From NCBI RefSeq assembly GCF_000026225.1, contig NC_011740.1, positions 3,906,001 to 3,970,000 of the forward strand: a DNA stretch of 64,000 nt, written 5' to 3'. Each line of letters begins with the position of its first letter. Within the stretch, counting starts at the first letter, position 1. The notes under the pieces were generated by a model. That model worked only from the letters and a program-made list of their open reading frames with translations, did not search any database and was not told the origin of the DNA. The position numbers and the translations under genes were made by a program. Source of the stretch: Escherichia fergusonii ATCC 35469. Its GTDB lineage: Bacteria > Pseudomonadota > Gammaproteobacteria > Enterobacterales > Enterobacteriaceae. This document shows, one piece after another, positions 53,674 through 62,243 of this stretch.

Positions 53674-53744
53674 CGTTTCTCCCTGGTCTGGTTCCTTGTG
53701 CATTATTCGCAATCAGGTGGCGAAATACGTTGATTCTATTCGCG

Positions 53745-54581
53745 TTACTGCAGAGAAGCGTCGCGCCCCTGGCGAATCTCACGCGGTGACCAGCCAAACT
53801 CTCGGCGAAACAGCGTCGAAAAGTGATTACTGTCAGCAAATCCGCAACTAAAGGCGATGTGGGTTACGCTGTCATCACTGTGACGCAGCAAATGCCGGGC
53901 CTTCACCAGACGCAGACGATTAAGATAGCGTTGCGGGGTCAGTCCGGTGTGCTGTTTAAGCTGGCGATGCAACGTGCGTAACGAAAGCGCAAAGCGATCA
54001 GCAATTGCTTCCCAACTAACCGCTTCTGCAAAGTGATCTTCAAGCCAGGCAATCAAATGATTAAGGCGTGCATCGGTATTCTCATCACCTTCCAGCAGAC
54101 TGTTTTTGCGTAGCGCCACCAGCAGCTGCATAAATAAGATTTCGCGATTTGCCACGGTCGATAAATCCTGCCCGGCACTGACTTGTTCCAGCCGGGTAAT
54201 CAACTGACGCACCTGTTGTAACGTGTGCTGATCAATACGCCAGTGTGAGGGGTAATGCCCATTGCACTCCTGCGGCAATAACTGATGTAGCCCTGCCAGA
54301 AAGCGGAATTTATCTGGCGAACGGTATAGCACATTTGTCAGATTTAGATTATCGGTGTGTTCGTACATATGTCTGTCACTATCGCGAATAAAACAGACCA
54401 TACCGCCACTGATGGTATAGGGCTGTCCGTTCAACACATGAATACCGGTGCCATGTTCAACAATCACAATTTCATGAAAATCATGGTGATGTTCAGGAAA
54501 AGCACCTTGCGGTAACCGTGGTTCGATCGCCACTGATACCTCTTGTGCCGGGAAAAAATCAACGCTATGTAATTTCGTCAT
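53745..54581 (-). CDS. rhaS: Rhamnose operon activator RhaS (diverged)
   Basis: A 278-residue AraC-family activator of rhaBAD and rhaT. Cupin-like domain FPEHHHDFHEIVIVEHG with effector-binding histidines, and C-terminal helix-turn-helix LSLRTLHRQLKQHTGLTPQ and CGFADSNHFSTLFRREFGWSP. I estimate roughly 78% identity to K-12 RhaS from memory, with the middle (~110-190) most changed, although RhaB next to it is about 97% identical. Divergent from rhaB across 288 bases holding RhaS half-sites and a CRP site. Confidence 0.93.
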   Translation of the reverse strand: MTKLHSVDFFPAQEVSVAIEPRLPQGAFPEHHHDFHEIVIVEHGTGIHVLNGQPYTISGGMVCFIRDSDRHMYEHTDNLNLTNVLYRSPDKFRFLAGLHQLLPQECNGHYPSHWRIDQHTLQQVRQLITRLEQVSAGQDLSTVANREILFMQLLVALRKNSLLEGDENTDARLNHLIAWLEDHFAEAVSWEAIADRFALSLRTLHRQLKQHTGLTPQRYLNRLRLVKARHLLRHSDDSVTHIAFSCGFADSNHFSTLFRREFGWSPREIRQGRDASLQ

Positions 54582-54745
54582 AATGATTTCCTGATGTGAC
54601 TATCTCTGCCTGAATGGTAATCAAGCACCGATAACCCCACCTTAAATTTTCGACATAAAAGCGCGTAAATCCGGTCAATTTTTGAAGATATATCAGGAAA
54701 ATTCGCGAATTGCGGCGAGCGTCACATCCGCTAAAAACGGCAAAA

Positions 54746-54761
54746 TGTGAGAAGTATCACC
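54746..54761. promoter_or_regulatory. CRP site in the rhaS-rhaB interval
   Basis: TGTGA-GAAGTA-TCACC differs from the CRP consensus at one position. It is just upstream of the RhaS half-sites, in the known place for CRP activation of rhaBAD. Confidence 0.75.
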
Positions 54762-54764
54762 CTT

Positions 54765-54814
54765 ACCTTTGCCATGTTGCCAATGGCACATTTTCCTGTC
54801 AGTAACGAGAAGGT
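54765..54814 (+). promoter_or_regulatory. RhaS half-sites of the rhaBAD promoter
   Basis: Two 17-base half-sites (54765-54781, ending GTTGCC, and 54798-54814, GTCAGTAACGAGAAGGT) are 16 bases apart, the known RhaS architecture. The downstream one is unchanged from the K-12 sequence I remember. The -10 region (TTAGACTGG) and start point follow about 20 bases later. Confidence 0.75.
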
Positions 54815-54869
54815 AGCGAATTCAGGCGCTTCTTAGACTGGTCGTAATGAAATTCAGCAGGATCACATT

Positions 54870-56339
54870 ATGACCTTTCGCAATTGTGTCGCCGTCGATC
54901 TCGGCGCATCCAGTGGGCGCGTGATGCTGGCGCGTTACGAGCGTGAATGCCGCAGCCTGACGCTGCGCGAAATCCATCGTTTTAACAATGGCCTGCATAG
55001 CCAGAACGGTTATGTCACCTGGGATGTGGATAGCCTGGAAAGTGCCATTCGCCTTGGATTAAACAAGGTGTGCGAGGAAGGGATTCGTATCGATAGCATT
55101 GGGATTGATACCTGGGGCGTGGACTTTGTGCTGCTCGACCAACAGGGTCAGCGTGTGGGCCTGCCCGTTGCTTATCGCGATAGCCGCACCCATGGTCTGA
55201 TGGCGCTGGCACAAAAGCAACTCGGTAAAAGCGATATTTATCAGCGTAGCGGCATCCAGTTTTTGCCCTTCAATACGCTCTATCAGCTGCGTGCGCTGAC
55301 GGAGCAACAACCTGAACTTATTCCACACATTGCTCACGCTCTGCTGATGCCGGATTACTTTAGTTATCGGCTGACCGGCAAGATGAACTGGGAGTATACC
55401 AACGCCACCACCACGCAACTGGTCAATATCAACAGCGACGACTGGGACGAAACGCTACTGGCGTGGAGCGGGGCCAACAAAGCCTGGTTTGGTCGCCCGA
55501 CGCATCCGGGTAATGTCATTGGTCACTGGATTTGCCCGCAAGGTAATGAGATTCCTGTCGTCGCCGTTGCCAGCCATGACACCGCCAGCGCGGTTATCGC
55601 CTCGCCGTTAAATGGTTCACGCGCCGCTTATCTCTCTTCTGGCACCTGGTCATTGATGGGCTTCGAAAGCCAGACGCCATTTACCAATGACACGGCGCTG
55701 GCAGCCAACATCACCAATGAAGGTGGGGCGGAAGGTCGCTATCGGGTGCTGAAAAATATCATGGGCTTATGGCTGCTTCAGCGGGTGCTTCAGGAGCGGC
55801 AAATCAACGATCTTCCGGCGCTTATCGCCGCGACACAGGCACTCCCGGCCTGCCGTTTTATCATCAATCCCAATGACGATCGCTTTATTAATCCTGACGA
55901 GATGTGCAGCGAAATTCAGGCTGTGTGTCGGGAAACGGCGCAACCAATCCCGGAAAGTGATGCTGAACTGGGACGCTGTATTTTCGACAGTCTGGCGCTG
56001 CTGTATGCCGATGTGTTGCATGAGCTGGCGCAGTTGCGCGGTGAAGATTTCTCGCAACTGCATATTGTCGGCGGCGGCTGCCAGAACACGCTGCTCAATC
56101 AGTTATGTGCCGATGCCTGCGGTATTCGGGTGATTGCCGGGCCTGTTGAAGCCTCGACGCTCGGCAATATCGGCATCCAGTTAATGGCGCTGGATGAACT
56201 CAACAATGTGGATGATTTCCGTCAGGTCGTCAGCACCACCGCGAATCTGACCACCTTTACCCCTAATCCTGACAGTGAAATTGCCCACTATGTGGCGCAG
56301 ATTCACTCTACACGACAGACAAAGGAGCTTTGCGCATGA
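54870..56339 (+). CDS. rhaB: L-rhamnulokinase RhaB
   Basis: A 489-residue FGGY-family kinase that phosphorylates L-rhamnulose at O1. Phosphate loop VAVDLGASSGRVML, substrate segment GIDTWGVDFVLLD and the C-terminal ATP region AYLSSGTWSLMG and VGGGCQNTLLNQL are intact. First gene of rhaBAD. Close to the K-12 protein. Its last four bases overlap rhaA in ATGA. Confidence 0.96.
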   Translation: MTFRNCVAVDLGASSGRVMLARYERECRSLTLREIHRFNNGLHSQNGYVTWDVDSLESAIRLGLNKVCEEGIRIDSIGIDTWGVDFVLLDQQGQRVGLPVAYRDSRTHGLMALAQKQLGKSDIYQRSGIQFLPFNTLYQLRALTEQQPELIPHIAHALLMPDYFSYRLTGKMNWEYTNATTTQLVNINSDDWDETLLAWSGANKAWFGRPTHPGNVIGHWICPQGNEIPVVAVASHDTASAVIASPLNGSRAAYLSSGTWSLMGFESQTPFTNDTALAANITNEGGAEGRYRVLKNIMGLWLLQRVLQERQINDLPALIAATQALPACRFIINPNDDRFINPDEMCSEIQAVCRETAQPIPESDAELGRCIFDSLALLYADVLHELAQLRGEDFSQLHIVGGGCQNTLLNQLCADACGIRVIAGPVEASTLGNIGIQLMALDELNNVDDFRQVVSTTANLTTFTPNPDSEIAHYVAQIHSTRQTKELCA

Positions 56340-57595
56340 CCACTCAACTGGAACAGGCCTGGGAGCTGGCGAAACAGCGTTTCGCGGCAGTAGGGATTGA
56401 TGTCGAGGAGGCGCTGCGCCAACTTGATCGTTTACCCGTTTCAATGCACTGCTGGCAGGGCGATGATGTTTCCGGTTTTGAAAACCCGGAAGGTTCGCTG
56501 ACCGGGGGGATTCAGGCCACAGGTAATTATCCGGGCAAAGCGCGTAATGCCAGTGAGCTACGTGCCGATCTGGAACAGGCTATGCGGCTGATTCCGGGGC
56601 CGAAACGGCTGAATTTACATGCCATCTATCTGGAATCAGACACGCCAGTCGCGCGCGACCAAATCAAACCAGAGCACTTCAAAAACTGGGTTGAATGGGC
56701 GAAAGCCAATCAGCTCGGTCTGGATTTTAACCCCTCCTGTTTTTCGCATCCGCTAAGCGCCGATGGCTTTACGCTTTCCCATGCCGACGACAGCATTCGC
56801 CAGTTCTGGATTGATCACTGCAAAGCCAGCCGCCGTGTTTCAGCCTATTTTGGCGAGCAACTCGGCACACCGTCGGTGATGAACATCTGGATCCCGGATG
56901 GCATGAAAGATATCACCGTTGACCGTCTCGCCCCGCGCCAGCGTTTACTGGCAGCACTGGATGAGGTGATCAGCGAGAAGCTGGATCCGGCGCACCATAT
57001 CGACGCCGTTGAGAGCAAATTGTTTGGTATTGGCGCGGAGAGCTACACGGTTGGCTCCAATGAGTTTTACATGGGGTATGCCACCAGCCGCCAGACGGCG
57101 CTATGCCTGGACGCCGGACATTTCCACCCAACTGAAGTGATTTCCGACAAGATTTCCGCCGCCATGCTGTATGTGCCGCAGTTGCTGCTGCACGTCAGCC
57201 GTCCGGTTCGCTGGGACAGCGATCACGTAGTGCTACTGGATGATGAAACTCAGGCGATTGCCAGTGAGATTGTTCGTCACGATCTGTTCGACCGGGTACA
57301 TATCGGCCTGGATTTCTTTGATGCCTCTATCAACCGCATTGCCGCATGGGTCATTGGTACGCGCAATATGAAAAAAGCCCTGCTGCGTGCGTTGCTGGAA
57401 CCTACCACTGAACTGCGCAAGCTGGAAGCAGCGGGTGATTACACTGCGCGTCTGGCACTGCTGGAAGAACAAAAATCATTGCCGTGGCAGGCGGTGTGGG
57501 AAATGTATTGTCAGCGTCACGATACCCCAGCGGGTAGCGAATGGCTGGAGAGCGTACGGGCTTATGAGAAAGCGATTTTGAGCCAGCGTGGGTAA
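56336..57595 (+). CDS. rhaA: L-rhamnose isomerase RhaA
   Basis: A 419-residue manganese/zinc TIM-barrel isomerase converting L-rhamnose to L-rhamnulose. Metal and substrate segments are LDFNPSCFSHPLS, ESKLFGIGAESYTVGS and CLDAGHFHPTE, with LDFFDASINRIAAW near the end. Translationally coupled to rhaB by the ATGA overlap. A REP element follows before rhaD. Confidence 0.96.
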   Translation: MTTQLEQAWELAKQRFAAVGIDVEEALRQLDRLPVSMHCWQGDDVSGFENPEGSLTGGIQATGNYPGKARNASELRADLEQAMRLIPGPKRLNLHAIYLESDTPVARDQIKPEHFKNWVEWAKANQLGLDFNPSCFSHPLSADGFTLSHADDSIRQFWIDHCKASRRVSAYFGEQLGTPSVMNIWIPDGMKDITVDRLAPRQRLLAALDEVISEKLDPAHHIDAVESKLFGIGAESYTVGSNEFYMGYATSRQTALCLDAGHFHPTEVISDKISAAMLYVPQLLLHVSRPVRWDSDHVVLLDDETQAIASEIVRHDLFDRVHIGLDFFDASINRIAAWVIGTRNMKKALLRALLEPTTELRKLEAAGDYTARLALLEEQKSLPWQAVWEMYCQRHDTPAGSEWLESVRAYEKAILSQRG

Positions 57596-57600
57596 ACACT

Positions 57601-57630
57601 GCCGGATGCGGCGCAAGCGCCTTATCCGGC
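57601..57630. repeat. REP element between rhaA and rhaD
   Basis: GCCGGATGCGGCGCAAGCGC with a CTTATCCGGC arm forms a REP palindrome in the rhaA-rhaD spacer. It may separate decay of the rhaBA and rhaD parts of the message. Confidence 0.88.
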
Positions 57631-57677
57631 CTACGGGTCGTGCATCCGACAACACCGAATTAACAGGAACACAGAAC

Positions 57678-58502
57678 ATGCAAAACATTACCCAGTCCTG
57701 GTTTGTCCAGGGAATGATCAAAGCCACCACCGACGCCTGGCTGAAAGGCTGGGACGAGCGCAACGGCGGCAACCTGACGCTGCGCCTGGATGACGCCGAT
57801 ATCGCGCCTTATCACGACAACTTCCATGCACAACCGCGCTATATCCCGCTCAGCCAGCCCATGCCTTTACTGGCAAATACACCGTTTATTGTCACCGGCT
57901 CCGGCAAATTCTTCCGCAACGTCCAGCTTGATCCTGCGGCTAACTTAGGCGTCGTAAAAGTCGACAGCGACGGCGCGGGCTACCACATTCTCTGGGGGCT
58001 AACTCACGAAGCCGTTCCAACCTCTGAACTTCCCGCTCACTTCCTTTCCCACTGCGAACGCATCAAAGCCACCAACGGTAAAGATCGGGTGATCATGCAC
58101 TGCCATGCCACCAACCTGATCGCCCTCACCTATGTGCTGGAAAACGACACCGCGGTCTTCACCCGCCAACTGTGGGAAGGCAGCACCGAGTGTCTGGTGG
58201 TATTCCCGGATGGCGTTGGCATTCTGCCGTGGATGGTGCCCGGCACGGACGAAATCGGCCAGGCGACCGCACAGGAAATGCAAAAACATTCACTGGTGTT
58301 GTGGCCCTTCCACGGTGTGTTCGGTTCCGGACCGACACTGGATGAAGCCTTTGGTTTGATTGATACCGCAGAGAAATCAGCGGAGGTGTTAGTCAAAATC
58401 TACTCGATGGGCGGTATGAAGCAGACCATTACCCGCGAAGAGCTGATTGCACTCGGTGAGCGTTTTGGCGTTACGCCACTGGCCAGTGCGCTGGCACTTT
58501 AA
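57678..58502 (+). CDS. rhaD: Rhamnulose-1-phosphate aldolase RhaD
   Basis: A 274-residue class II zinc aldolase that cleaves L-rhamnulose 1-phosphate to dihydroxyacetone phosphate and L-lactaldehyde. The first zinc histidines are in VIMHCHATN (H141, H143), and the third lies in the LWPFHGVFGSG region. The phosphate site includes TGSGKFF. Start 57678 (MQNITQSWFV) replaces a 30-residue longer frame through the REP. The lactaldehyde it makes is the expected substrate of the next gene. Confidence 0.96.
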   Translation: MQNITQSWFVQGMIKATTDAWLKGWDERNGGNLTLRLDDADIAPYHDNFHAQPRYIPLSQPMPLLANTPFIVTGSGKFFRNVQLDPAANLGVVKVDSDGAGYHILWGLTHEAVPTSELPAHFLSHCERIKATNGKDRVIMHCHATNLIALTYVLENDTAVFTRQLWEGSTECLVVFPDGVGILPWMVPGTDEIGQATAQEMQKHSLVLWPFHGVFGSGPTLDEAFGLIDTAEKSAEVLVKIYSMGGMKQTITREELIALGERFGVTPLASALAL

Positions 58503-58573
58503 TATCCCGACAGATATCCGGCGGTGTGGGAAACGCCGTCGGAAAGATGGATTTGAACTTAAGGAGAGTCATT

Positions 58574-59722
58574 ATGAGTTTTATGTTGGCATTACCGAAA
58601 ATTAGCCTGCATGGTGCTGGGGCAATTGGCGATATGGTAAATCTGGTTGCAAATAAACAGTGGGGAAAAGCACTGATCGTTACCGATGGGCAACTGGTTA
58701 AGTTGGGATTACTGGACAGCCTGTTTGCCGCACTGGATCAACACGAAATGTCTTATCACTTATTTGATGAGGTATTTCCTAACCCCACCGAAGAACTGGT
58801 GCAAAAAGGCTACGCTGCATTTCAGGATGCCGCATGTGACTACATTATTGCTTTCGGTGGCGGTAGCCCAATTGATACTGCAAAAGCCGTAAAAATCCTT
58901 ACCGCTAATCCCGCGCCTTCTACGGCGTACTCTGGTGTGGGTAAAGTGACAAACCCCGGCGTACCGCTGGTGGCAATCAATACGACTGCCGGAACAGCTG
59001 CTGAGATGACCAGCAATGCAGTGATCATCGACACCGCGCGGCAGGTAAAAGAGGTCATTATTGACCCGAATATCATTCCAGATATTGCGGTGGATGATGC
59101 CAGTGTAATGCTGGAGATCCCGGCCTCTGTTACCGCCGCCACGGGTATGGATGCACTGACTCACGCAGTTGAAGCCTATGTTTCTGTTGGTGCACATCCA
59201 TTAACCGACGCTAACGCACTGGAAGCTATCCGTTTGATTACGCTGTGGCTGCCAAAAGCGGTAGATGATGGTCATAATCTGGAAGCCCGTGAACAAATGG
59301 CATTCGCCCAGTACCTGGCAGGTATGGCATTTAACAGTGCGGGTCTGGGCCTTGTTCACGCACTGGCGCATCAGCCTGGCGCTACCCACAACCTGCCACA
59401 TGGTGTGTGCAATGCTATCTTGTTGCCAGTTATTGAAAACTTTAACCGTCCAAATGCCATCGCACGCTTTGCCCGCATTGCTCAGGCGATGGGTGTCGAT
59501 ACGCGTGATATGAGTGACGAAGCGGCAAGCATTGAAGCAATTAACGCTATCCGCGCATTAAGCCATCGCGTGGGTATTCCGGCAGGATTCAGCCAACTTG
59601 GCATCACCAAAGAAGATATTGAAGGCTGGTTAGATAAAGCCCTGGCTGACCCGTGCGCGCCATGTAACCCGCGTACCGCCAGCCGCGACGAGGTGCGCGA
59701 GCTGTATCTGGAGGCATTATGA
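58574..59722 (+). CDS. Lactaldehyde reductase (FucO-like iron alcohol dehydrogenase) in the rha operon
   Basis: A 382-residue group III iron-dependent alcohol dehydrogenase, the same length as FucO. The nucleotide motif is FGGGSPIDTAKAV, with NTTAGTAAEMTS. Metal ligands fall in TGMDALTHAVEAY (D, H), LVHALAHQPGA and HNLPHGVCNA (H, H). It lies between rhaD and rhaM, ends in an ATGA overlap with rhaM, and has GGAGAG before its ATG. It should reduce RhaD-derived L-lactaldehyde to 1,2-propanediol in anaerobic growth. K-12, as I recall, has no gene here and uses fucO elsewhere. Substrate inferred from context. Confidence 0.9.
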   Translation: MSFMLALPKISLHGAGAIGDMVNLVANKQWGKALIVTDGQLVKLGLLDSLFAALDQHEMSYHLFDEVFPNPTEELVQKGYAAFQDAACDYIIAFGGGSPIDTAKAVKILTANPAPSTAYSGVGKVTNPGVPLVAINTTAGTAAEMTSNAVIIDTARQVKEVIIDPNIIPDIAVDDASVMLEIPASVTAATGMDALTHAVEAYVSVGAHPLTDANALEAIRLITLWLPKAVDDGHNLEAREQMAFAQYLAGMAFNSAGLGLVHALAHQPGATHNLPHGVCNAILLPVIENFNRPNAIARFARIAQAMGVDTRDMSDEAASIEAINAIRALSHRVGIPAGFSQLGITKEDIEGWLDKALADPCAPCNPRTASRDEVRELYLEAL

Positions 59723-60033
59723 TCCGTAAGGCATTTGTGATGCAGGTTAACCCCGATGCTCACGAAGAGTATCAGCATCGGCATAATCCTATCTGGCCAG
59801 AACTGGAAGTGGTGTTGAAATCTCACGGTGCGCATAACTACGCCATTTACCTCGACAAAGCGCGTAATCTGCTGTTTGCCACAGTAGAAATTGAATCTGA
59901 AGAGCGCTGGAATGCGGTTGCCAGTACTGATGTTTGCCAACGTTGGTGGAAATACATGACCGACGTCATGCCCGCTAACCCGAATAACAGCCCGGTGAGT
60001 AGCGAACTGCAAGAAGTGTTTTATCTGCCGTAA
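59719..60033 (+). CDS. rhaM: L-rhamnose mutarotase RhaM
   Basis: A 104-residue ferredoxin-like-fold enzyme that interconverts alpha and beta L-rhamnose. H22 in YQHRHNPIWPEL is the catalytic histidine, and HNYAIYLDKARNLLF supplies the conserved tyrosine, with WWKYM near residue 76. Start overlaps the lactaldehyde-reductase-like stop by four bases. Last gene of the rhamnose catabolic operon; a hairpin follows. Confidence 0.95.
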   Translation: MIRKAFVMQVNPDAHEEYQHRHNPIWPELEVVLKSHGAHNYAIYLDKARNLLFATVEIESEERWNAVASTDVCQRWWKYMTDVMPANPNNSPVSSELQEVFYLP

Positions 60034-60042
60034 TTGCCTAAT

Positions 60043-60074
60043 GTGCCGGAGACGCCTTCGGCACAATATTTTTA
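60043..60074 (+). terminator. Probable terminator of the rha operon
   Basis: GTGCCGGAG pairs with CTTCGGCAC (one G:T pair) across a four-base loop, followed after AATA by five T. It begins ten bases after the rhaM stop. Confidence 0.75.
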
Positions 60075-60334
60075 ATTTCGATTTGAAAAGTTAAACATAT
60101 TACATCTCCCGGTAAGTTATATTTCCCTGATACATTGTGAGTAAATCATAAAAAATAATGAATAACCCATTAATGATTCATATGGTTTATTTAAATAACC
60201 ATTATGTGCATTACTCCGCAAATTTGACCTTACACTCTGTCTCAAATTGTCATTGTTTACCGACATATCGCCTCTCATCACTTAATCGCTCCACCATTAC
60301 AATTGATTAAAATATATTTTATGGAGTTCGATTA
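60075..60334. other. AT-rich gap upstream of frvA
   Basis: With the terminator this makes a 301-base gap between rhaM and frvA. It is strongly AT-rich, with many ATTA and AAAT tracts, and must contain the frvA promoter. I could not define hexamers or a credible CRP site. TATGGAG before the ATG is the ribosome site. I see no gene in it. Confidence 0.5.
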
Positions 60335-60781
60335 ATGGCTGCTCTTACTGCAAGCTGTATTGACCTGAATATTCAGGGCAATGACACTTATTCCATTCTG
60401 AAGCAGTTGGCGACAATGGCGTTACAAAACGGTTTTATCACCGACTCACACCAGTTCCTGCAAACCCTGCTGCTGCGCGAAAAAATGCACTCCACCGGTT
60501 TTGGTTCTGGTGTCGCCGTGCCGCACGGTAAAAGCGCCTGCGTTAAACAACCGTTCGTATTATTCGCCCGCAAAGCGCAGGCCATTGACTGGAAAGCCAG
60601 CGATGGCGAAGACGTCAATTGCTGGATTTGCCTCGGCGTGCCGCAAAGTGGCGAAGAGGATCAGGTCAAAATCATCGGCACACTGTGTCGCAAAATTATC
60701 CACCAGGATTTTATCAACCAACTGCGACAGGGCGACGCCGACCAGGTGCTTGCTTTGTTAAATCAAACCCTCAGCTCATAA
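60335..60781 (+). CDS. frvA: PTS fructose-like EIIA component FrvA
   Basis: A 148-residue cytoplasmic EIIA domain of the fructose/mannitol type. The phosphorylated histidine is in GFGSGVAVPHGKSACV. It should accept phosphate from HPr or PtsA and pass it to the EIIB domain of FrvB. First gene of frvABXR. The sugar is unknown. Confidence 0.93.
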   Translation: MAALTASCIDLNIQGNDTYSILKQLATMALQNGFITDSHQFLQTLLLREKMHSTGFGSGVAVPHGKSACVKQPFVLFARKAQAIDWKASDGEDVNCWICLGVPQSGEEDQVKIIGTLCRKIIHQDFINQLRQGDADQVLALLNQTLSS

Positions 60782-60791
60782 GGAAGTGGCT

Positions 60792-62243
60792 ATGGAGTCA
60801 TCCTTACGTATTGTCGCGATCACCAACTGCCCCGCCGGGATCGCTCACACCTACATGGTGGCGGAAGCCCTGGAACAGAAAGCCCGTTCTCTCGGCCATA
60901 CCATTAAAGTGGAAACTCAAGGGTCAAGCGGCGTTGAAAACCGCTTATCCTGCGAAGAGATTGCCGCTGCCGATTATGTCATTCTCGCTACCGGGCGTGG
61001 CCTGAGCGGTGACGATCGCGCGCGGTTTGCCGGGAAAAAGGTGTATGAGATTGCCATCTCTCAGGCACTGAAAAATATCGACCAGATTTTCAGTGAATTG
61101 CCGACAAACTCACAACTTTTTGCCGCAGATAGCGGCGTGAAGCTTGGCAAACAGGAAGTGCAAAGTGGCAGCGTGATGAGCCACCTGATGGCGGGCGTCT
61201 CTGCGGCGCTGCCGTTTGTCATCGGTGGCGGTATCCTGGTGGCGCTTGCCAACATGCTGGTGCAGTTCGGTTTGCCGTATACCGATATGTCGAAAGGTGC
61301 GCCGTCGTTTACCTGGGTGGTTGAATCCATCGGTTATCTCGGTTTCACCTTTATGATCCCCATCATGGGCGCTTATATTGCCTCGTCGATTGCCGATAAA
61401 CCGGCTTTCGCTCCGGCTTTTCTGGTTTGTTATCTGGCAAACGACAAAGCCCTACTCGGCACCCAGTCGGGTGCGGGATTCCTCGGCGCGGTGGTGCTGG
61501 GGCTGGCGATTGGCTATTTCGTCTTCTGGTTCCGTAAAGTCCGTCTCGGCAAAGCGTTACAACCGCTGCTCGGTTCAATGCTAATCCCGTTCGTTACTCT
61601 GCTGGTTTTTGGCGTACTGACTTACTACGTTATCGGACCGGTGATGTCCGACCTCATGGGCGGGCTGCTGCACTTCCTGAACACCATTCCTCCGTCAATG
61701 AAGTTTGCGGCGGCGTTTCTGGTCGGTACGATGCTGGCGTTCGATATGGGCGGCCCCATTAACAAAACCGCCTGGTTCTTCTGCTTCTCACTGCTGGAAA
61801 AACACATTTACGACTGGTACGCCATCGTCGGCGTTGTCGCGCTGATGCCGCCTGTCGCGGCGGGTCTTGCAACTTTCATTGCGCCCAAACTGTTTACTCA
61901 ACAGGAAAAAGAAGCCGCCAGTAGTGCCATTGTGGTCGGTGCCACTGTCGCGACCGAACCGGCTATTCCTTACGCTCTGGCCGCTCCGTTGCCGATGATT
62001 ACCGCTAATACGCTGGCGGGCGGTATTACCGGCGTGCTGGTGATCGCGTTCGGAATCAAACGGCTGGCACCGGGTTTGGGTATCTTTGACCCGCTGATCG
62101 GCCTGATGTCGCCGGTAGGTTCGTTTTATCTGGTGCTGGCGATTGGTCTCGCGCTGAACATTTCATTCATTATCGTCCTGAAAGGATTGTGGTTACGCCG
62201 CAAAGCGAAAGCCGCGCAACAGGAGCTTGTCCATGAACATTGA
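60792..62243 (+). CDS. frvB: PTS fructose-like EIIBC component FrvB
   Basis: A 483-residue fusion. The N-terminal EIIB domain (~1-105) has its cysteine in ITNCPAGIAHTYMVAEALE, very like FrwB. The C-terminal EIIC membrane domain (~125-475) has FVIGGGILVALANML, AFDMGGPINKTAWFF and VATEPAIPYALAAPLP. ATG 60792 is preferred to the GTG at 60786. It overlaps frvX by 11 bases. Close to K-12. Confidence 0.94.
   Translation: MESSLRIVAITNCPAGIAHTYMVAEALEQKARSLGHTIKVETQGSSGVENRLSCEEIAAADYVILATGRGLSGDDRARFAGKKVYEIAISQALKNIDQIFSELPTNSQLFAADSGVKLGKQEVQSGSVMSHLMAGVSAALPFVIGGGILVALANMLVQFGLPYTDMSKGAPSFTWVVESIGYLGFTFMIPIMGAYIASSIADKPAFAPAFLVCYLANDKALLGTQSGAGFLGAVVLGLAIGYFVFWFRKVRLGKALQPLLGSMLIPFVTLLVFGVLTYYVIGPVMSDLMGGLLHFLNTIPPSMKFAAAFLVGTMLAFDMGGPINKTAWFFCFSLLEKHIYDWYAIVGVVALMPPVAAGLATFIAPKLFTQQEKEAASSAIVVGATVATEPAIPYALAAPLPMITANTLAGGITGVLVIAFGIKRLAPGLGIFDPLIGLMSPVGSFYLVLAIGLALNISFIIVLKGLWLRRKAKAAQQELVHEH

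Noticed and set aside
60130..60155. CRP-like site TTGTGAGTAAATCATAA upstream of frvA
   Set aside because: Only the first half-site matches; the second half is out of register with TCACA.
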